A stretch of DNA of 64,000 nucleotides from an uncultured Erysipelotrichaceae bacterium (GCA_902787955.1 CADAIJ010000002.1:122436-186435); one strand, 5' to 3'; shown: positions 1 through 9,112, numbered from the stretch's first letter. Notes: generated by a model from the letters alone, not told the origin. Translations and numbers: made by a program.

Positions 1-2
1 CC

Positions 3-752
3 ATTAAAGCTATAAAGCTATGCGTTAAAAATGGCTTTAGAGTGAAAGCTCAAGTTCAAGTGAATCGTAAAAACGTTGATGTGATGATGGAGACCGCAAA
101 AATGTTAAACGAAATCGGCGTTGATGAAATGCGTATCATTAGAACTACTGAAGCTCCTCGTTGGGAAAAGAACTCTCCTCAATCAAGTTTAACCATTGAA
201 GAATACTACACTACAATGCTTAAATTTGCCGAGGAATACATTCATAGCGATATGGGTATGGTTATAGATGTTTGGCAGCTTTTACGTTTATATCCTCGTT
301 CTAAAGTGTATGAACTTGTTCCAATTGCCTGTTCTAAAGACGAATTTAATATTCGTATTCCAATGTGCAAGGGTAATCGTGGCATGATCGCTGTTTCATC
401 TCATGGTGAAGTCGTTCCATGCTTACAAATGTCAGGTTACTTTATTGAAAAAGGTATTAGTTTAGGTAACTTATTCAAAACGCCATTAAAAGAATTAGTT
501 ACTAATAGTCCATATCTTGATTTAGCTATGGCACCTTTACTTAAACAAATCTTAGAAAATGATAAATGTGCAAACTGCAAATATTACAAAGTCTGTAATG
601 GTGGATGCCCAGCTTTAGGATTACTTTATTCTAAAGATGTTAACTTCTATCACGAAGATATTACCAAATGCTATTTCTTTGAGAATGGCTGGTACGATAA
701 GTGCAACGAAGCTTTAAAGGATTGGCGTCTTTCGAAAAAAATGGATCTTTAA
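3..752 (+). CDS. Radical SAM/SPASM domain protein, C-terminal part (5' end outside window)
   Basis: The frame is open to the left edge, so the gene is cut by the window; the GTG at 42 is only an internal codon. The visible part is the back of a radical SAM barrel followed by a SPASM-type auxiliary iron-sulfur domain. Cysteines sit in IPMCKG, VVPCLQ, the cluster CANCKYYKVCNGGC (C-x2-C-x5-C-x3-C) and a last one in ITKCYFF. The CxxxC that binds the SAM cluster would lie upstream and cannot be checked. SPASM enzymes commonly modify ribosomal peptides or sulfatases. The NHLM-type peptide exporter that starts about 200 bases downstream makes peptide maturation the more likely role, which is inference from context. 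A terminator follows, so it is probably a separate transcript from the exporter. Confidence 0.82.
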   Translation: MKAIKLCVKNGFRVKAQVQVNRKNVDVMMETAKMLNEIGVDEMRIIRTTEAPRWEKNSPQSSLTIEEYYTTMLKFAEEYIHSDMGMVIDVWQLLRLYPRSKVYELVPIACSKDEFNIRIPMCKGNRGMIAVSSHGEVVPCLQMSGYFIEKGISLGNLFKTPLKELVTNSPYLDLAMAPLLKQILENDKCANCKYYKVCNGGCPALGLLYSKDVNFYHEDITKCYFFENGWYDKCNEALKDWRLSKKMDL

Positions 753-800
753 TATCAAAGTGTGGCACTTTTGTGGCAGTAGCTATGCTATATTAATCAT

Positions 801-911
801 GTCTTTTGGGCAAAAAGATGAATTCTACAAACGAATTATAGAGAATTAATTCCTTTCTAATTAATTGACTATCTAAACACTTAAAAAGCACCATTATTGG
901 TGTTTTTTATT
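801..911 (+). ncRNA. Possible small transcript between the maturase and exporter genes
   Basis: An extended -10 box (TGC-TATATT, 786-794) is followed by about 110 bases ending in the terminator at 883-909. The stretch holds a short hairpin (TCTTTT/AAAAGA) and a repeated AATTAATT. A 16-codon reading frame (799-849) has no ribosome-binding site. It could be a small RNA, a tiny peptide gene, or simply the 3' tail of the upstream mRNA. Nothing in the sequence decides this. Confidence 0.18.
883..909 (+). terminator. Intrinsic terminator after the radical SAM gene
   Basis: An 11-bp stem, AAAAAGCACCA paired with TGGTGTTTTTT (one G-U pair), encloses a loop of four bases and runs into a T tract. It separates the maturase transcript from the exporter operon. 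Confidence 0.8.
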
Positions 912-914
912 GGG

Positions 915-943
915 TTTACATCTTAATATTTTGCCGTTATAAT
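915..943 (+). promoter_or_regulatory. Sigma-70-type promoter of the exporter operon
   Basis: TTTACA (915-920) and a perfect TATAAT (938-943) are separated by exactly 17 bases. Transcription would start near 950, only about ten bases before the ATG at 961. The short leader contains no purine-rich ribosome-binding site, so the first gene may be read from a nearly leaderless mRNA. Confidence 0.75.
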
Positions 944-960
944 AAATACAAGTATTTTTT

Positions 961-1347
961 ATGGAAAAAAAGAACGCCAGCATCGCTAGCCCAGATGAAC
1001 TTAACAAGCATCTGCAACAAACGAATCCATTTACCTGGATTATTTTAGGTCTTGTGACCGTTATTTTACTTGGCTTCTTTGTCTGGTCTTTTATTTTTAA
1101 ACTTCAAATTAAACTTACAGGTACTGCCTTAATTGAAAGTGGTAATGTTACTCTTGAAGTTAACCGCAGCGAATTAAGTAAACTTAAAGTTGATCAAAAA
1201 GTTCTTATTGGAGAAAAAGAAGGTAAGATCACTTCTTTCAAAGAAGATGGACAACCTAATATCTCTAAATTTAAATTATCTGATGGTGAATATAAATACA
1301 CAATTATTGTGGAACAAAGACCAGCTGACTTTTTACTCGGGAAATAA
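961..1347 (+). CDS. Mini HlyD-like membrane-fusion protein of an NHLM-type exporter
   Basis: This 128-residue protein has a short cytoplasmic start, one membrane helix (about residues 25-46), and then a small extracytoplasmic beta-rich part beginning KLTGTALIESG. The layout, with its DELNKHLQQTNP lead-in to the helix, resembles the secretion/adaptor proteins of NHLM bacteriocin export systems. Those are usually about twice as long or more, so this one looks reduced to a membrane anchor plus one small domain. It is first in the operon and four bases ahead of the peptidase-ABC transporter. It probably forms part of that exporter complex at the cell membrane. The family assignment rests on position and fold pattern rather than on a strong motif. 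Confidence 0.6.
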   Translation: MEKKNASIASPDELNKHLQQTNPFTWIILGLVTVILLGFFVWSFIFKLQIKLTGTALIESGNVTLEVNRSELSKLKVDQKVLIGEKEGKITSFKEDGQPNISKFKLSDGEYKYTIIVEQRPADFLLGK

Positions 1348-1350
1348 AAC

Positions 1351-3525
1351 ATGAGAAAGAAAGAGATAAAAAAGCCAAAGACTAAGGGCGTAGCTAATAC
1401 CCCGATAATCATGCAACTCGAAGCTCTTGAATGTGGAGCGGCTTCTTTATCTATGGTCATGGCCTATTACAACAAATGGGTACCTCTTGAACAAGTTAGA
1501 GTTGACTGCGGTGTCTCTCGTAACGGCAGTAACGCGAAGAATATTTTACGCGCCGCTAATAAATATGGCTTTCAAACCAAAGGTTATGCATATAACATTG
1601 ATAAACTTAGAAAAAGAGGAAAATTCCCTGCCATTATTCACTGGGGTGGTGGACACTTCGTTGTTTTAAATGGTTTTAGAGGCAATAAAGCAATTATTAA
1701 TGACCCTGCTAAAGGTCTTGTTAAAGTTGATTTAAAAACCTTTGATCAATTCTTCACTGGTATTTATCTTGAAATCTGGCCAGGTGAAGACTTTGTTCCA
1801 GGTGGTAAAAGAAAATCAATCTTCTCTTTTGCTAAGAAAAGACTTAAAGGTGCTGCTCCATTAATTGTTTTCTTTGCTATTACCACGATTGTCTTCTACC
1901 TGTTTGGAATAATAAATCCGGTCATGAAGCAGGTCTTTGTTGACTATCTTTTAGGTGGAAATAACCCAGATTGGTTACTTCCATTTGTCATTATTTTCGC
2001 AAGTATTGGCTTATTACAAGTTATCGTTACTGTTGTTCAAGCCTTATATCAATACAAGATTAGAGGTAAACTCGACTTACTTGGTTCAACCTCATATATT
2101 TGGAGAATTTTAAGACTTCCAATCGAATTCTTCTCTCAAAGAATGACTGGTGACCTTCAATCTAGACAAAGTGAAAACGCCTCAATCGCTGAAACTTTAG
2201 TTAACGTTTTCGCTCCGCTTTTATTTAACACCATCATGATTGTGGTTTATTTAGTCATCATGCTTTCTAAGAACTACATTCTCGCTTTGGTGGGTGTTAC
2301 CACAGTTGTTCTTAATGCTTTCTTCTCACAATATATCTCTAAAGCTAGAGTTAATATCTCCCGTGTCCAAGCTCGTGATAACGCTAAGTTATCCGCTATG
2401 ACATCAAAAGGTATTGAAATGATTGAAACCATTAAATCTAACGGTGCGGAATCTGCTTATTTTGCTTCCTGGTCTGAAGCCCAAGAAGGTGCTGTCCAAG
2501 GAAAATTAAAAATGGCAAAAATCAATCAGACCTTGGGTCTTTTACCTCAAATCGTCACTATGATTGCGAACTATTCCGTTCTTATTCTTGGTGTTTATTA
2601 CACAATTCAAGGACAATTCACAATCGGTTCGATTTTAGCTTTCCAAGCCTTATTAAGTTCATTCATGGCACCAGCTAACACCATTATTTCTAGTGGACAA
2701 ACTTTACAAGAAATGCGTACTCAAATGGAAAGAGTTGATGACGTTTTAGAATATCCACTTGATAAGAATGTTACTAGACATATTCCTACTGATAATATCT
2801 CTAAAATTAAAGGTAACCTCATTCTTAAAAACATTACCTTTGGATATTCAAGATTAGATAAACCAATTCTTCAAGACTTTAACTTAGAAATTAAGCAAGG
2901 ACAAAAGATTGCTATCGTTGGTTCAACTGGTAGTGGTAAATCAACCTTATCTAAACTTATTTCTGGTTTATATGCTCCTTGGAGTGGTGAAATTATCTTT
3001 AACGGTAAAAAGACTGAAGAAATTGATCATGAAATCTTTACATCTTCTATCGCAGTTGTTGACCAAGATATTACTCTTTATGAAGATACAATCTCCAATA
3101 ACTTAAAGATGTGGGACGAATCTATTGAAGACTATGAAGTTATTATGGCGTGTAATGACGCACAAATACATAAACAAATCATGGCAAGAGAAGGTGGCTA
3201 TAACGCTCCTGTTCTTGAAGGTGGCAGAAACTTCTCTGGCGGTGAAAAACAAAGACTTGAAATCGCTCGTTCTTTAGCAAGTGATCCAAGTATTATTATC
3301 CTTGATGAAGCTACTAGTGCTTTAGATGCTAAAACTGAGTATGAAGTTGTTAAAGCGATTAAAGCTAGAGGTATAACCACAATCGTTATCGCACATAGAC
3401 TTTCCACAATTCGTGATGCTGATTTAATCGTTGTCTTAGAAAAAGGTCGTATCGTGGAACAAGGCACACATGATGAATTAATGAAACTTGAAGGTTCATA
3501 TTTCAAGTTAGTTACAAATGAATAG
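1351..3525 (+). CDS. Peptidase-containing ABC exporter (PCAT/NHLM type)
   Basis: A 724-residue fused transporter. Residues about 15-140 form a C39 cysteine-protease domain with Cys28 (in LEALECGAAS), His102 (in GGGHFVVLNG) and Asp118 (in INDPAKG). This domain trims leader peptides, usually after a Gly-Gly-type site. A six-helix ABC membrane domain follows (about 165-460), then an ATPase with Walker A (VGSTGSGKST, near 524), the signature FSGGEKQR (near 628), Walker B with ILDEATS (near 650) and a switch histidine in AHRLS. All catalytic residues are present. It would cleave and export a ribosomally made peptide. No precursor peptide gene is seen in this window, so the cargo must be encoded elsewhere, perhaps upstream of the radical SAM gene. 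Confidence 0.9.
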   Translation: MRKKEIKKPKTKGVANTPIIMQLEALECGAASLSMVMAYYNKWVPLEQVRVDCGVSRNGSNAKNILRAANKYGFQTKGYAYNIDKLRKRGKFPAIIHWGGGHFVVLNGFRGNKAIINDPAKGLVKVDLKTFDQFFTGIYLEIWPGEDFVPGGKRKSIFSFAKKRLKGAAPLIVFFAITTIVFYLFGIINPVMKQVFVDYLLGGNNPDWLLPFVIIFASIGLLQVIVTVVQALYQYKIRGKLDLLGSTSYIWRILRLPIEFFSQRMTGDLQSRQSENASIAETLVNVFAPLLFNTIMIVVYLVIMLSKNYILALVGVTTVVLNAFFSQYISKARVNISRVQARDNAKLSAMTSKGIEMIETIKSNGAESAYFASWSEAQEGAVQGKLKMAKINQTLGLLPQIVTMIANYSVLILGVYYTIQGQFTIGSILAFQALLSSFMAPANTIISSGQTLQEMRTQMERVDDVLEYPLDKNVTRHIPTDNISKIKGNLILKNITFGYSRLDKPILQDFNLEIKQGQKIAIVGSTGSGKSTLSKLISGLYAPWSGEIIFNGKKTEEIDHEIFTSSIAVVDQDITLYEDTISNNLKMWDESIEDYEVIMACNDAQIHKQIMAREGGYNAPVLEGGRNFSGGEKQRLEIARSLASDPSIIILDEATSALDAKTEYEVVKAIKARGITTIVIAHRLSTIRDADLIVVLEKGRIVEQGTHDELMKLEGSYFKLVTNE

Positions 3526-3536
3526 AAGGAGAAAAC

Positions 3537-5726
3537 ATGGGTTGGTTTGAGGATCAGGTTAAGCAAAGACAAAAGCTCGATGAACAATCATTCGAAGATT
3601 CTTTCTTATCGCTTGCTGGTTTAAATAACAAACAAAGTCCACAAAGTGAACAGGCTTTGCGTGAGAATTTTGCTATTGCCCAAATCCTTCAATATTTCCA
3701 TCACCAAATGGTGGATCTCCCTCCAAAGATTACAGATTTTAAAGAAAAGATTAATTTTGCGATTAGACCATTTGATATTCTTTATCATAAAGTTGAACTT
3801 AATGAAGCGTTCTTTAAAGAAAATCATTCTGTTATTTTGGCTTTTACCAAAACTAATCGTATTCCTGTTGTTTTAGTTCCAAGAGGTAATAAAGGCTACT
3901 CTTATATAAATTATAAGAATGGTAAGAAAGGCAAAGTTGATCCATATATTATCGAAAAACTTGAAAAAACCGCCTATAGCTTCTTTATTCCACTTCCAAA
4001 TAAGAAAGTATCCATTAAAGAATATGTTAGATATATCCGTAAATCGATTACAGTATGGGATGTTATCTTCCTATTCCTTTTCTCTGGGGTTGCTGCTGGG
4101 GTAGGTCTACTTGTTCCATATTTAACTAAGGTATTAACTGGAGATGTAACTGTATCTCAGGATTACACTCAATTCATTACAATGTCGATATTTGTTGTTT
4201 CGGCTGCCCTTGGTTTACTCCTTGTTAATGGTGTTAAAGCCTATGTTAATAGTCGAATCTCTATTAAGATTGAAAAATCAGTTCGTGAAGCGACAATGAT
4301 GAGAGTTCTTACTCTTCCAGCCGCCTTCTTTAAGAAATATAACACTGGTGAACTTATGGCGAGATTCACAAGTGTTATTAGTTTAGCTAATGTCCTCATT
4401 AGTAGTGTCTTTATGACTTTAATCTCCGTCATTATGTCACTTGCCTATTTATTCCAATTAGTAGGCTTTACCGCTGTCTTAATTCTTCCAGTTATTATTA
4501 TCTTACTTGTAACATCCGCATTCTCTATCTCTGTTTCCTTAATTCAAAGAAAGTACACTCAAAAGCATCTTGAATTATCTTCTAAAGAAGCTGGTGTTAC
4601 TTATGAAATGATTAATGGTATTCAAAAGATCAGATTATCTGGTTCAGAAAAAAGAGTCTTTGCGAAATGGGCTAATATCTATTCTAAGACCGCTAAAGTA
4701 GCGTATCACCCACCTCTTATTCTCCGCTTATCTCCTGCTATTTCTTTATTAATTTCATTCCTTGGCGAACTTGTTTTATATGTTGTTGCGTCTTTAAATA
4801 ACGTTCAAGTAGGCGACTATATGGCCTTCGTCAGTGGTTATGGTGTCTTATCTGGTTCATTTGCTTCTATCACCGCGATGGTTGGTGTTATGGCGACTGT
4901 TAACCCATTATTTAATATGGCTCGTCCAATCTTAGAAGCAGAACCTGAAATTAATGAAGGAAAGATAGCCTTAGAAGAAATTCACGGTAACATTGAACTT
5001 AAAAATGTTTCCTTTAAATACACCGAAAACGGACCACTTATTGTTAATAATTTATCTTTATCCATTAAAGAAGGTGAATATGTCGCGATTGTTGGCCAAA
5101 CTGGATGTGGTAAATCTACTTTAGTTAGATTACTTCTCGGTTTTGAAAAACCAATCGAAGGAAGTGTTGAATTTGATGGCATTAATATTGAGGATGTTGA
5201 TTTAACAACCTTAAGAAGAAATATTGGTACCGTTATGCAAAACGGCAACTTATTCCATGCGGATATCTTCTCCAATATTATTATTTCATCTCCAGGACTT
5301 GGTGAAGAAGACGCTTGGAGAGCCGCGGAAATCGCTAATATTGCTGATGACATTAGAGAAATGCCGATGGGAATGAAGACAGTTATTTCTGAAGGTCAAG
5401 GTGGTATTTCCGGTGGTCAAAAACAAAGAATTATGATTGCTAGAGCAATTGTTCATAGACCAAAAGTCCTCATCTTTGATGAAGCAACAAGTGCTCTTGA
5501 TAACATGACTCAAAAGAGTATCTCTGAATCTATCAATAGACTCAATTGTACTCGTATTGTTATCGCTCATAGATTATCCACAATTAAAAACGCCGATCGC
5601 ATTATTATGCTTGAAGGTGGTAAAATTATTGAAGAAGGAAATTATGATTCCTTAATCGAAAAGAAAGGCAAGTTCGCTGAGCTTGTCGAAAGACAAAGAT
5701 TAGATACAAAACCTGAAAATAACTAG
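3537..5726 (+). CDS. Second ABC transporter of the NHLM-type pair, without protease
   Basis: 729 residues. It has the same membrane-ATPase layout as its upstream neighbour, but the first ~160 residues are a different, non-protease domain. Membrane helices begin near residue 175. Walker A is VGQTGCGKST (near 518), the signature is ISGGQKQR (near 624) and Walker B is LIFDEATS (near 645). NHLM peptide systems are known to carry such a pair, one transporter with a C39 peptidase and one without, plus a HlyD-like protein, and this operon reproduces that set. The start is an ATG behind GAAGGAG. The two may work together or handle different steps. Confidence 0.87.
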   Translation: MGWFEDQVKQRQKLDEQSFEDSFLSLAGLNNKQSPQSEQALRENFAIAQILQYFHHQMVDLPPKITDFKEKINFAIRPFDILYHKVELNEAFFKENHSVILAFTKTNRIPVVLVPRGNKGYSYINYKNGKKGKVDPYIIEKLEKTAYSFFIPLPNKKVSIKEYVRYIRKSITVWDVIFLFLFSGVAAGVGLLVPYLTKVLTGDVTVSQDYTQFITMSIFVVSAALGLLLVNGVKAYVNSRISIKIEKSVREATMMRVLTLPAAFFKKYNTGELMARFTSVISLANVLISSVFMTLISVIMSLAYLFQLVGFTAVLILPVIIILLVTSAFSISVSLIQRKYTQKHLELSSKEAGVTYEMINGIQKIRLSGSEKRVFAKWANIYSKTAKVAYHPPLILRLSPAISLLISFLGELVLYVVASLNNVQVGDYMAFVSGYGVLSGSFASITAMVGVMATVNPLFNMARPILEAEPEINEGKIALEEIHGNIELKNVSFKYTENGPLIVNNLSLSIKEGEYVAIVGQTGCGKSTLVRLLLGFEKPIEGSVEFDGINIEDVDLTTLRRNIGTVMQNGNLFHADIFSNIIISSPGLGEEDAWRAAEIANIADDIREMPMGMKTVISEGQGGISGGQKQRIMIARAIVHRPKVLIFDEATSALDNMTQKSISESINRLNCTRIVIAHRLSTIKNADRIIMLEGGKIIEEGNYDSLIEKKGKFAELVERQRLDTKPENN

Positions 5727-5739
5727 GAGGTCATTATTT

Positions 5740-6039
5740 ATGAATTTAACCCATGATTTAGCTGATAACGTCTTAACCTTTCATTTAGAAGGTGAACTCA
5801 ATTCCTATAACTCTGAAGAAGTTGAAAAGCAACTTGATTCTATTATTCAAGCCTCCACATTTAACGCTATTAGAATGGATATGGATAAACTTGTCTACAT
5901 TTCATCCGCAGGATTAAGAATTATCGTTCGTTTAAAACAAATGTATGATGATCTTGCTTTAATTAATGTTGACGATTCCGTTTATTCTATTTTCGAAATG
6001 GTTGGCTTTAATTCTATCTTAAAGATTGAGCGTAAATAA
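5740..6039 (+). CDS. STAS-domain anti-anti-sigma-type protein
   Basis: A 99-residue single STAS domain with the typical phosphorylation region YISSAGLRIIVRLKQ, where a serine is the usual target. Such proteins (SpoIIAA/RsbV family) switch partners depending on phosphorylation: an RsbW-like kinase phosphorylates them and a PP2C phosphatase reactivates them. Both activities are encoded two genes downstream. The start is an ATG behind a strong AGGAGG site, 13 bases after the ABC transporter, so it is co-transcribed with the exporter. No sigma factor lies nearby, so its final target is unknown. Confidence 0.88.
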   Translation: MNLTHDLADNVLTFHLEGELNSYNSEEVEKQLDSIIQASTFNAIRMDMDKLVYISSAGLRIIVRLKQMYDDLALINVDDSVYSIFEMVGFNSILKIERK

Positions 6040-6041
6040 CA

Positions 6042-7196
6042 ATGAAATATAACTTAAAAAACGAAATCTTAACACTTTATTTAGAAGGCGAACTAAATTC
6101 CTCTAATTCTGAAGATGTTGGAGAAGAAATTGAAGAAATTACCTCAAGCAAAGAATTTAATAAAATAGTTTTTGATTTAGAAAACCTTCATTATATTTCA
6201 AGTGCGGGTTTAAGAACCATTTTAAGGGTAAAACAACAACACGATGATGTTTCTTTAATCAACGCCTCCTTAGAGGTTTATGATGTTTTTCAAATGACAG
6301 GCTTTACGAGCATTATGAATGTTCAAAAAGCTTTAAAAAAGATTGATGTTAGTAACGCTGATGTAATTGGAGAAGGATTTTTCTCCACTGTTTATCGTTT
6401 CAATAAAGATACAATTGTTAAAGTATTTAACCGTACATCTGATACTGAACAAATTGAAAGAGAATTACGTTTAGCAAAAGAAGCTTTCGTCCTTGGTATT
6501 CCTACCGCAATATCTTTTGATATTGTTAAGGTTGGTGATAAGCTTGGTGTTTGTTTTGAAATGCTTGATTGCATGTCTTTAAAGACTGCTTTACTTACTG
6601 ATAAAGCTAACTATGAAACTTATTTAAAGAAATATGCTGAATTATTAAAAAAGATTAATACAACTGAATGCTTTAATCCTGCTATTCCAAATATTAAGGA
6701 ACAATATTATAAGAAACTTGATAAGATTGGGTCTTATTTAGATGAAGCTCATTTTGCTAAAGCAAAAGCTTTAATCGATAGCATTCCTGAAAGAAAAACA
6801 TTCGTTCATGGTGACTGCCATTTTAAAAACATTATGGTGCAACACGATGAACTTCTTTTAATTGATATGGATACACTTTCCGTTGGACATCCTATCTTTG
6901 AATTAGCAGCGATTTACGCCCCATATTGTGCTTTTAATGAAGATGATCCAACTAATAGTGAAAAGTTCTTTGGTATTAGCCGTGAAGAGGCTTCTAAACT
7001 ATATAATGATGTTTTGAATCTCTACTTTGGTAAAGATGATCCAATTATTAAAGATAAAATTAGAATCGTTTCCTATATCCATATGGTTTGGTGGAACCGT
7101 GTTAATGAACCTAATAATAATGTTAGATTAGAAGGCTGTAAGAAGAGATTAATTGAATTATTAGATAAATATAATGATTTAGATATCGGAATTTAA
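6042..7196 (+). CDS. STAS domain fused to an aminoglycoside-phosphotransferase-like kinase
   Basis: 384 residues in two parts. Residues 1 to about 100 are a STAS domain with YISSAGLRTILRVKQ, close to the preceding gene product. Residues about 105-384 form an APH/choline-kinase-like domain: a glycine-rich start (GEGFFSTVYRF), a lysine in TIVKVFN, the catalytic loop FVHGDCHFKNIMV and the metal-binding IDMDTLSVGHP. All kinase motifs look intact. It starts two bases after the upstream stop with no clear ribosome-binding site, suggesting translational coupling. The fusion suggests that the STAS part recruits or controls a kinase of small molecules or of proteins; the substrate cannot be told from sequence. 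It resembles TIGR02172-type kinases in overall style. Confidence 0.82.
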   Translation: MKYNLKNEILTLYLEGELNSSNSEDVGEEIEEITSSKEFNKIVFDLENLHYISSAGLRTILRVKQQHDDVSLINASLEVYDVFQMTGFTSIMNVQKALKKIDVSNADVIGEGFFSTVYRFNKDTIVKVFNRTSDTEQIERELRLAKEAFVLGIPTAISFDIVKVGDKLGVCFEMLDCMSLKTALLTDKANYETYLKKYAELLKKINTTECFNPAIPNIKEQYYKKLDKIGSYLDEAHFAKAKALIDSIPERKTFVHGDCHFKNIMVQHDELLLIDMDTLSVGHPIFELAAIYAPYCAFNEDDPTNSEKFFGISREEASKLYNDVLNLYFGKDDPIIKDKIRIVSYIHMVWWNRVNEPNNNVRLEGCKKRLIELLDKYNDLDIGI

Positions 7197-7198
7197 TA

Positions 7199-9055
7199 AT
7201 GGAAAAAGAAGACTTAAAGAAGAGTGAGTATCAAGAAGCAATCCACGACAGTGAAGCTGACGCTAATAAATACATGTCGTATGTTAATGGTGCTGCTTCT
7301 TTTTTAGCTATTATTCTTTGGATTTTATATTTATCTGGAGTCTTTACTATCTCTGAAGAATTATTCCCAATTGTCGTTATTCTATTCCCAGCTGCAGCGG
7401 TTATCTTATTTATCCCTATTTTCTTAGTTAAAACTGAGGTAGTCCGTAAAAGTTGGTATAAATACTTTATTTTGTTCTCCTTAATTGGAGTTATTATGGC
7501 GATTAATGTTGCCCTTCCAAAACATGGTATTTTATGGTGGCCATTCGCAATTTTAATCGCGAACCACTATTATAACCCTAAAATGGGAAGGTTTATCTTT
7601 GTCTTTACTATAATCGCCATGCTCATTTGTATTTATTTAGGAATGTTCTTTGGTGAATACGACCTTAACCTTTTAGGTGGCGGTGTTCTTGTTGATGGTG
7701 AAGTTCAATATTATGATAACTTCATTAAAAGATATGAAATGCTTCAAGATATGCTCGCTAATGGGGAAAATAGATATTTTAAAGTCTTCCTTTATTACTA
7801 TTTACCAAGAGCGGCAACACTTGGCTTATTCTTCATGGTTTCTAACTTTCTTAACAGAAGAACCCATAAGTTACTTAATGATGAAATTGAATCCCATGAC
7901 GCGCAAGAAAAATCCAAAACTGAGCTTGAGGTTGCTAAAGGTATTCAATTAAATACTCTTCCTGATGAATTTGTTTCCTCAAAAGAAGTTGAAATTGTTA
8001 GTGAACTAAAAGCGGCGAAAGAAGTTGGTGGAGATCTTTACGATTATATTGATATTGATGAAAATCATGTTGCAGTTTTAATTGGCGACGTCTCTGGTAA
8101 AGGTGTTCCTGCTGCGATGTTTATGATGAAGACAATTACTTCATTTAGAGACTTTGCAACCGCTGGTAAAACCCCATCTCAAATTTTAAAAGAAGTGAAC
8201 GCTTCAATCTTTAAAGGAAACAAATCCAGCCTATTTGTTACGTGTTTTTTAGCTATTTTAGATAAAACTAATGGTAAGCTTGTTTATTCTAATGCTGGCC
8301 ATAATCCTCCAATTGTTGGGACAAATGGAAATTACCATTATTTGAAATGCAAACCTGGATTACTTTTAGGAATATTTAAAGATTCTACTGTTGTAGATGA
8401 AGAAATTACTTTATCACCAGGTGAAAGCATTACTTTATATACTGATGGTATTACTGAAGCTAGAAATAGTAAGGGTGAATTCTTTGGTGAAGAAAGATTC
8501 CTTAACACCATGAATCGTCGTAACTATACATCTACGATTGAACTCCATCATGATATTAAAGATGAAATTGCATCCTTCGTTGGAGACGCTCCACAAAGTG
8601 ATGATATTACTTTCTTAACTTTAAAATATCGTGGTCATAGCTATTTCTTTAAAGAAAAAGAATTTAAGGCTAAGAAAGAAAATATCCTTCAAATGTTAGC
8701 GTTAATTAATGACTTTGGCGATGAATATAAATTCCCAGATGATTTCAAGAAGAAACTCGTTATCGTTGGCGATGAATTATTCTCCAATATTATTAATTAT
8801 GGTTATGAAAATAATGGTGGAACAATCTTTGTCCGTTTACTCTTTGATACTGATACAAATGAATTCGTTTTAACAATTATTGATAAAGCGAAGAAATTCA
8901 ACCAATTAGAAGTTGAATCTCAAGGTATTGGCACTGATATCAGTAAACAAAAAATCGGTGGCTTAGGCCTTCTTATTGTTAAGACTATTATGGATGAATA
9001 TGCTTACGACTATATTAATGGTAAGAACATCCTAGTTTTAAAGAAAAAATTCTAA
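7199..9055 (+). CDS. Membrane PP2C/SpoIIE phosphatase with C-terminal RsbW-like ATPase domain
   Basis: A 618-residue sensor-like switch protein. Residues about 28-225 are hydrophobic, with several membrane helices and an external loop. Residues about 240-480 are a SpoIIE-type PP2C phosphatase (KEVGGDLYDY, GDVSGKGVPAAMF, NAGHNPP, YTDGITEA, QSDDIT). Residues about 490-618 are an RsbW/SpoIIAB-like histidine-kinase-type ATPase (N box GDELFSNIINYGYEN, G box GGLGLLIVK). The two activities that oppose each other on a STAS partner are thus in one polypeptide. Its likely partners are the STAS proteins at 5740 and 6042, just upstream in the same operon. The membrane part probably senses an envelope or transport signal. 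A terminator follows. Confidence 0.87.
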   Translation: MEKEDLKKSEYQEAIHDSEADANKYMSYVNGAASFLAIILWILYLSGVFTISEELFPIVVILFPAAAVILFIPIFLVKTEVVRKSWYKYFILFSLIGVIMAINVALPKHGILWWPFAILIANHYYNPKMGRFIFVFTIIAMLICIYLGMFFGEYDLNLLGGGVLVDGEVQYYDNFIKRYEMLQDMLANGENRYFKVFLYYYLPRAATLGLFFMVSNFLNRRTHKLLNDEIESHDAQEKSKTELEVAKGIQLNTLPDEFVSSKEVEIVSELKAAKEVGGDLYDYIDIDENHVAVLIGDVSGKGVPAAMFMMKTITSFRDFATAGKTPSQILKEVNASIFKGNKSSLFVTCFLAILDKTNGKLVYSNAGHNPPIVGTNGNYHYLKCKPGLLLGIFKDSTVVDEEITLSPGESITLYTDGITEARNSKGEFFGEERFLNTMNRRNYTSTIELHHDIKDEIASFVGDAPQSDDITFLTLKYRGHSYFFKEKEFKAKKENILQMLALINDFGDEYKFPDDFKKKLVIVGDELFSNIINYGYENNGGTIFVRLLFDTDTNEFVLTIIDKAKKFNQLEVESQGIGTDISKQKIGGLGLLIVKTIMDEYAYDYINGKNILVLKKKF

Positions 9056-9067
9056 ATTTTATATAGG

Positions 9068-9112
9068 AAATCCACTCTTTGGGAAAATTATTCCCATCTA
9101 GTGGATTTTTTA
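9068..9112 (+). terminator. Terminator of the exporter/partner-switch operon
   Basis: The outer stem AAATCCACT/AGTGGATTT encloses an inner stem TGGGAA/TTCCCA and runs into a T tract. It closes the operon that starts at 961. Confidence 0.85.

Noticed and set aside
799..849. A 16-codon frame that could be the exporter's cargo peptide
   Set aside because: No ribosome-binding site, no leader-like region, no Gly-Gly site and far shorter than known precursors; kept only as part of a possible small transcript.
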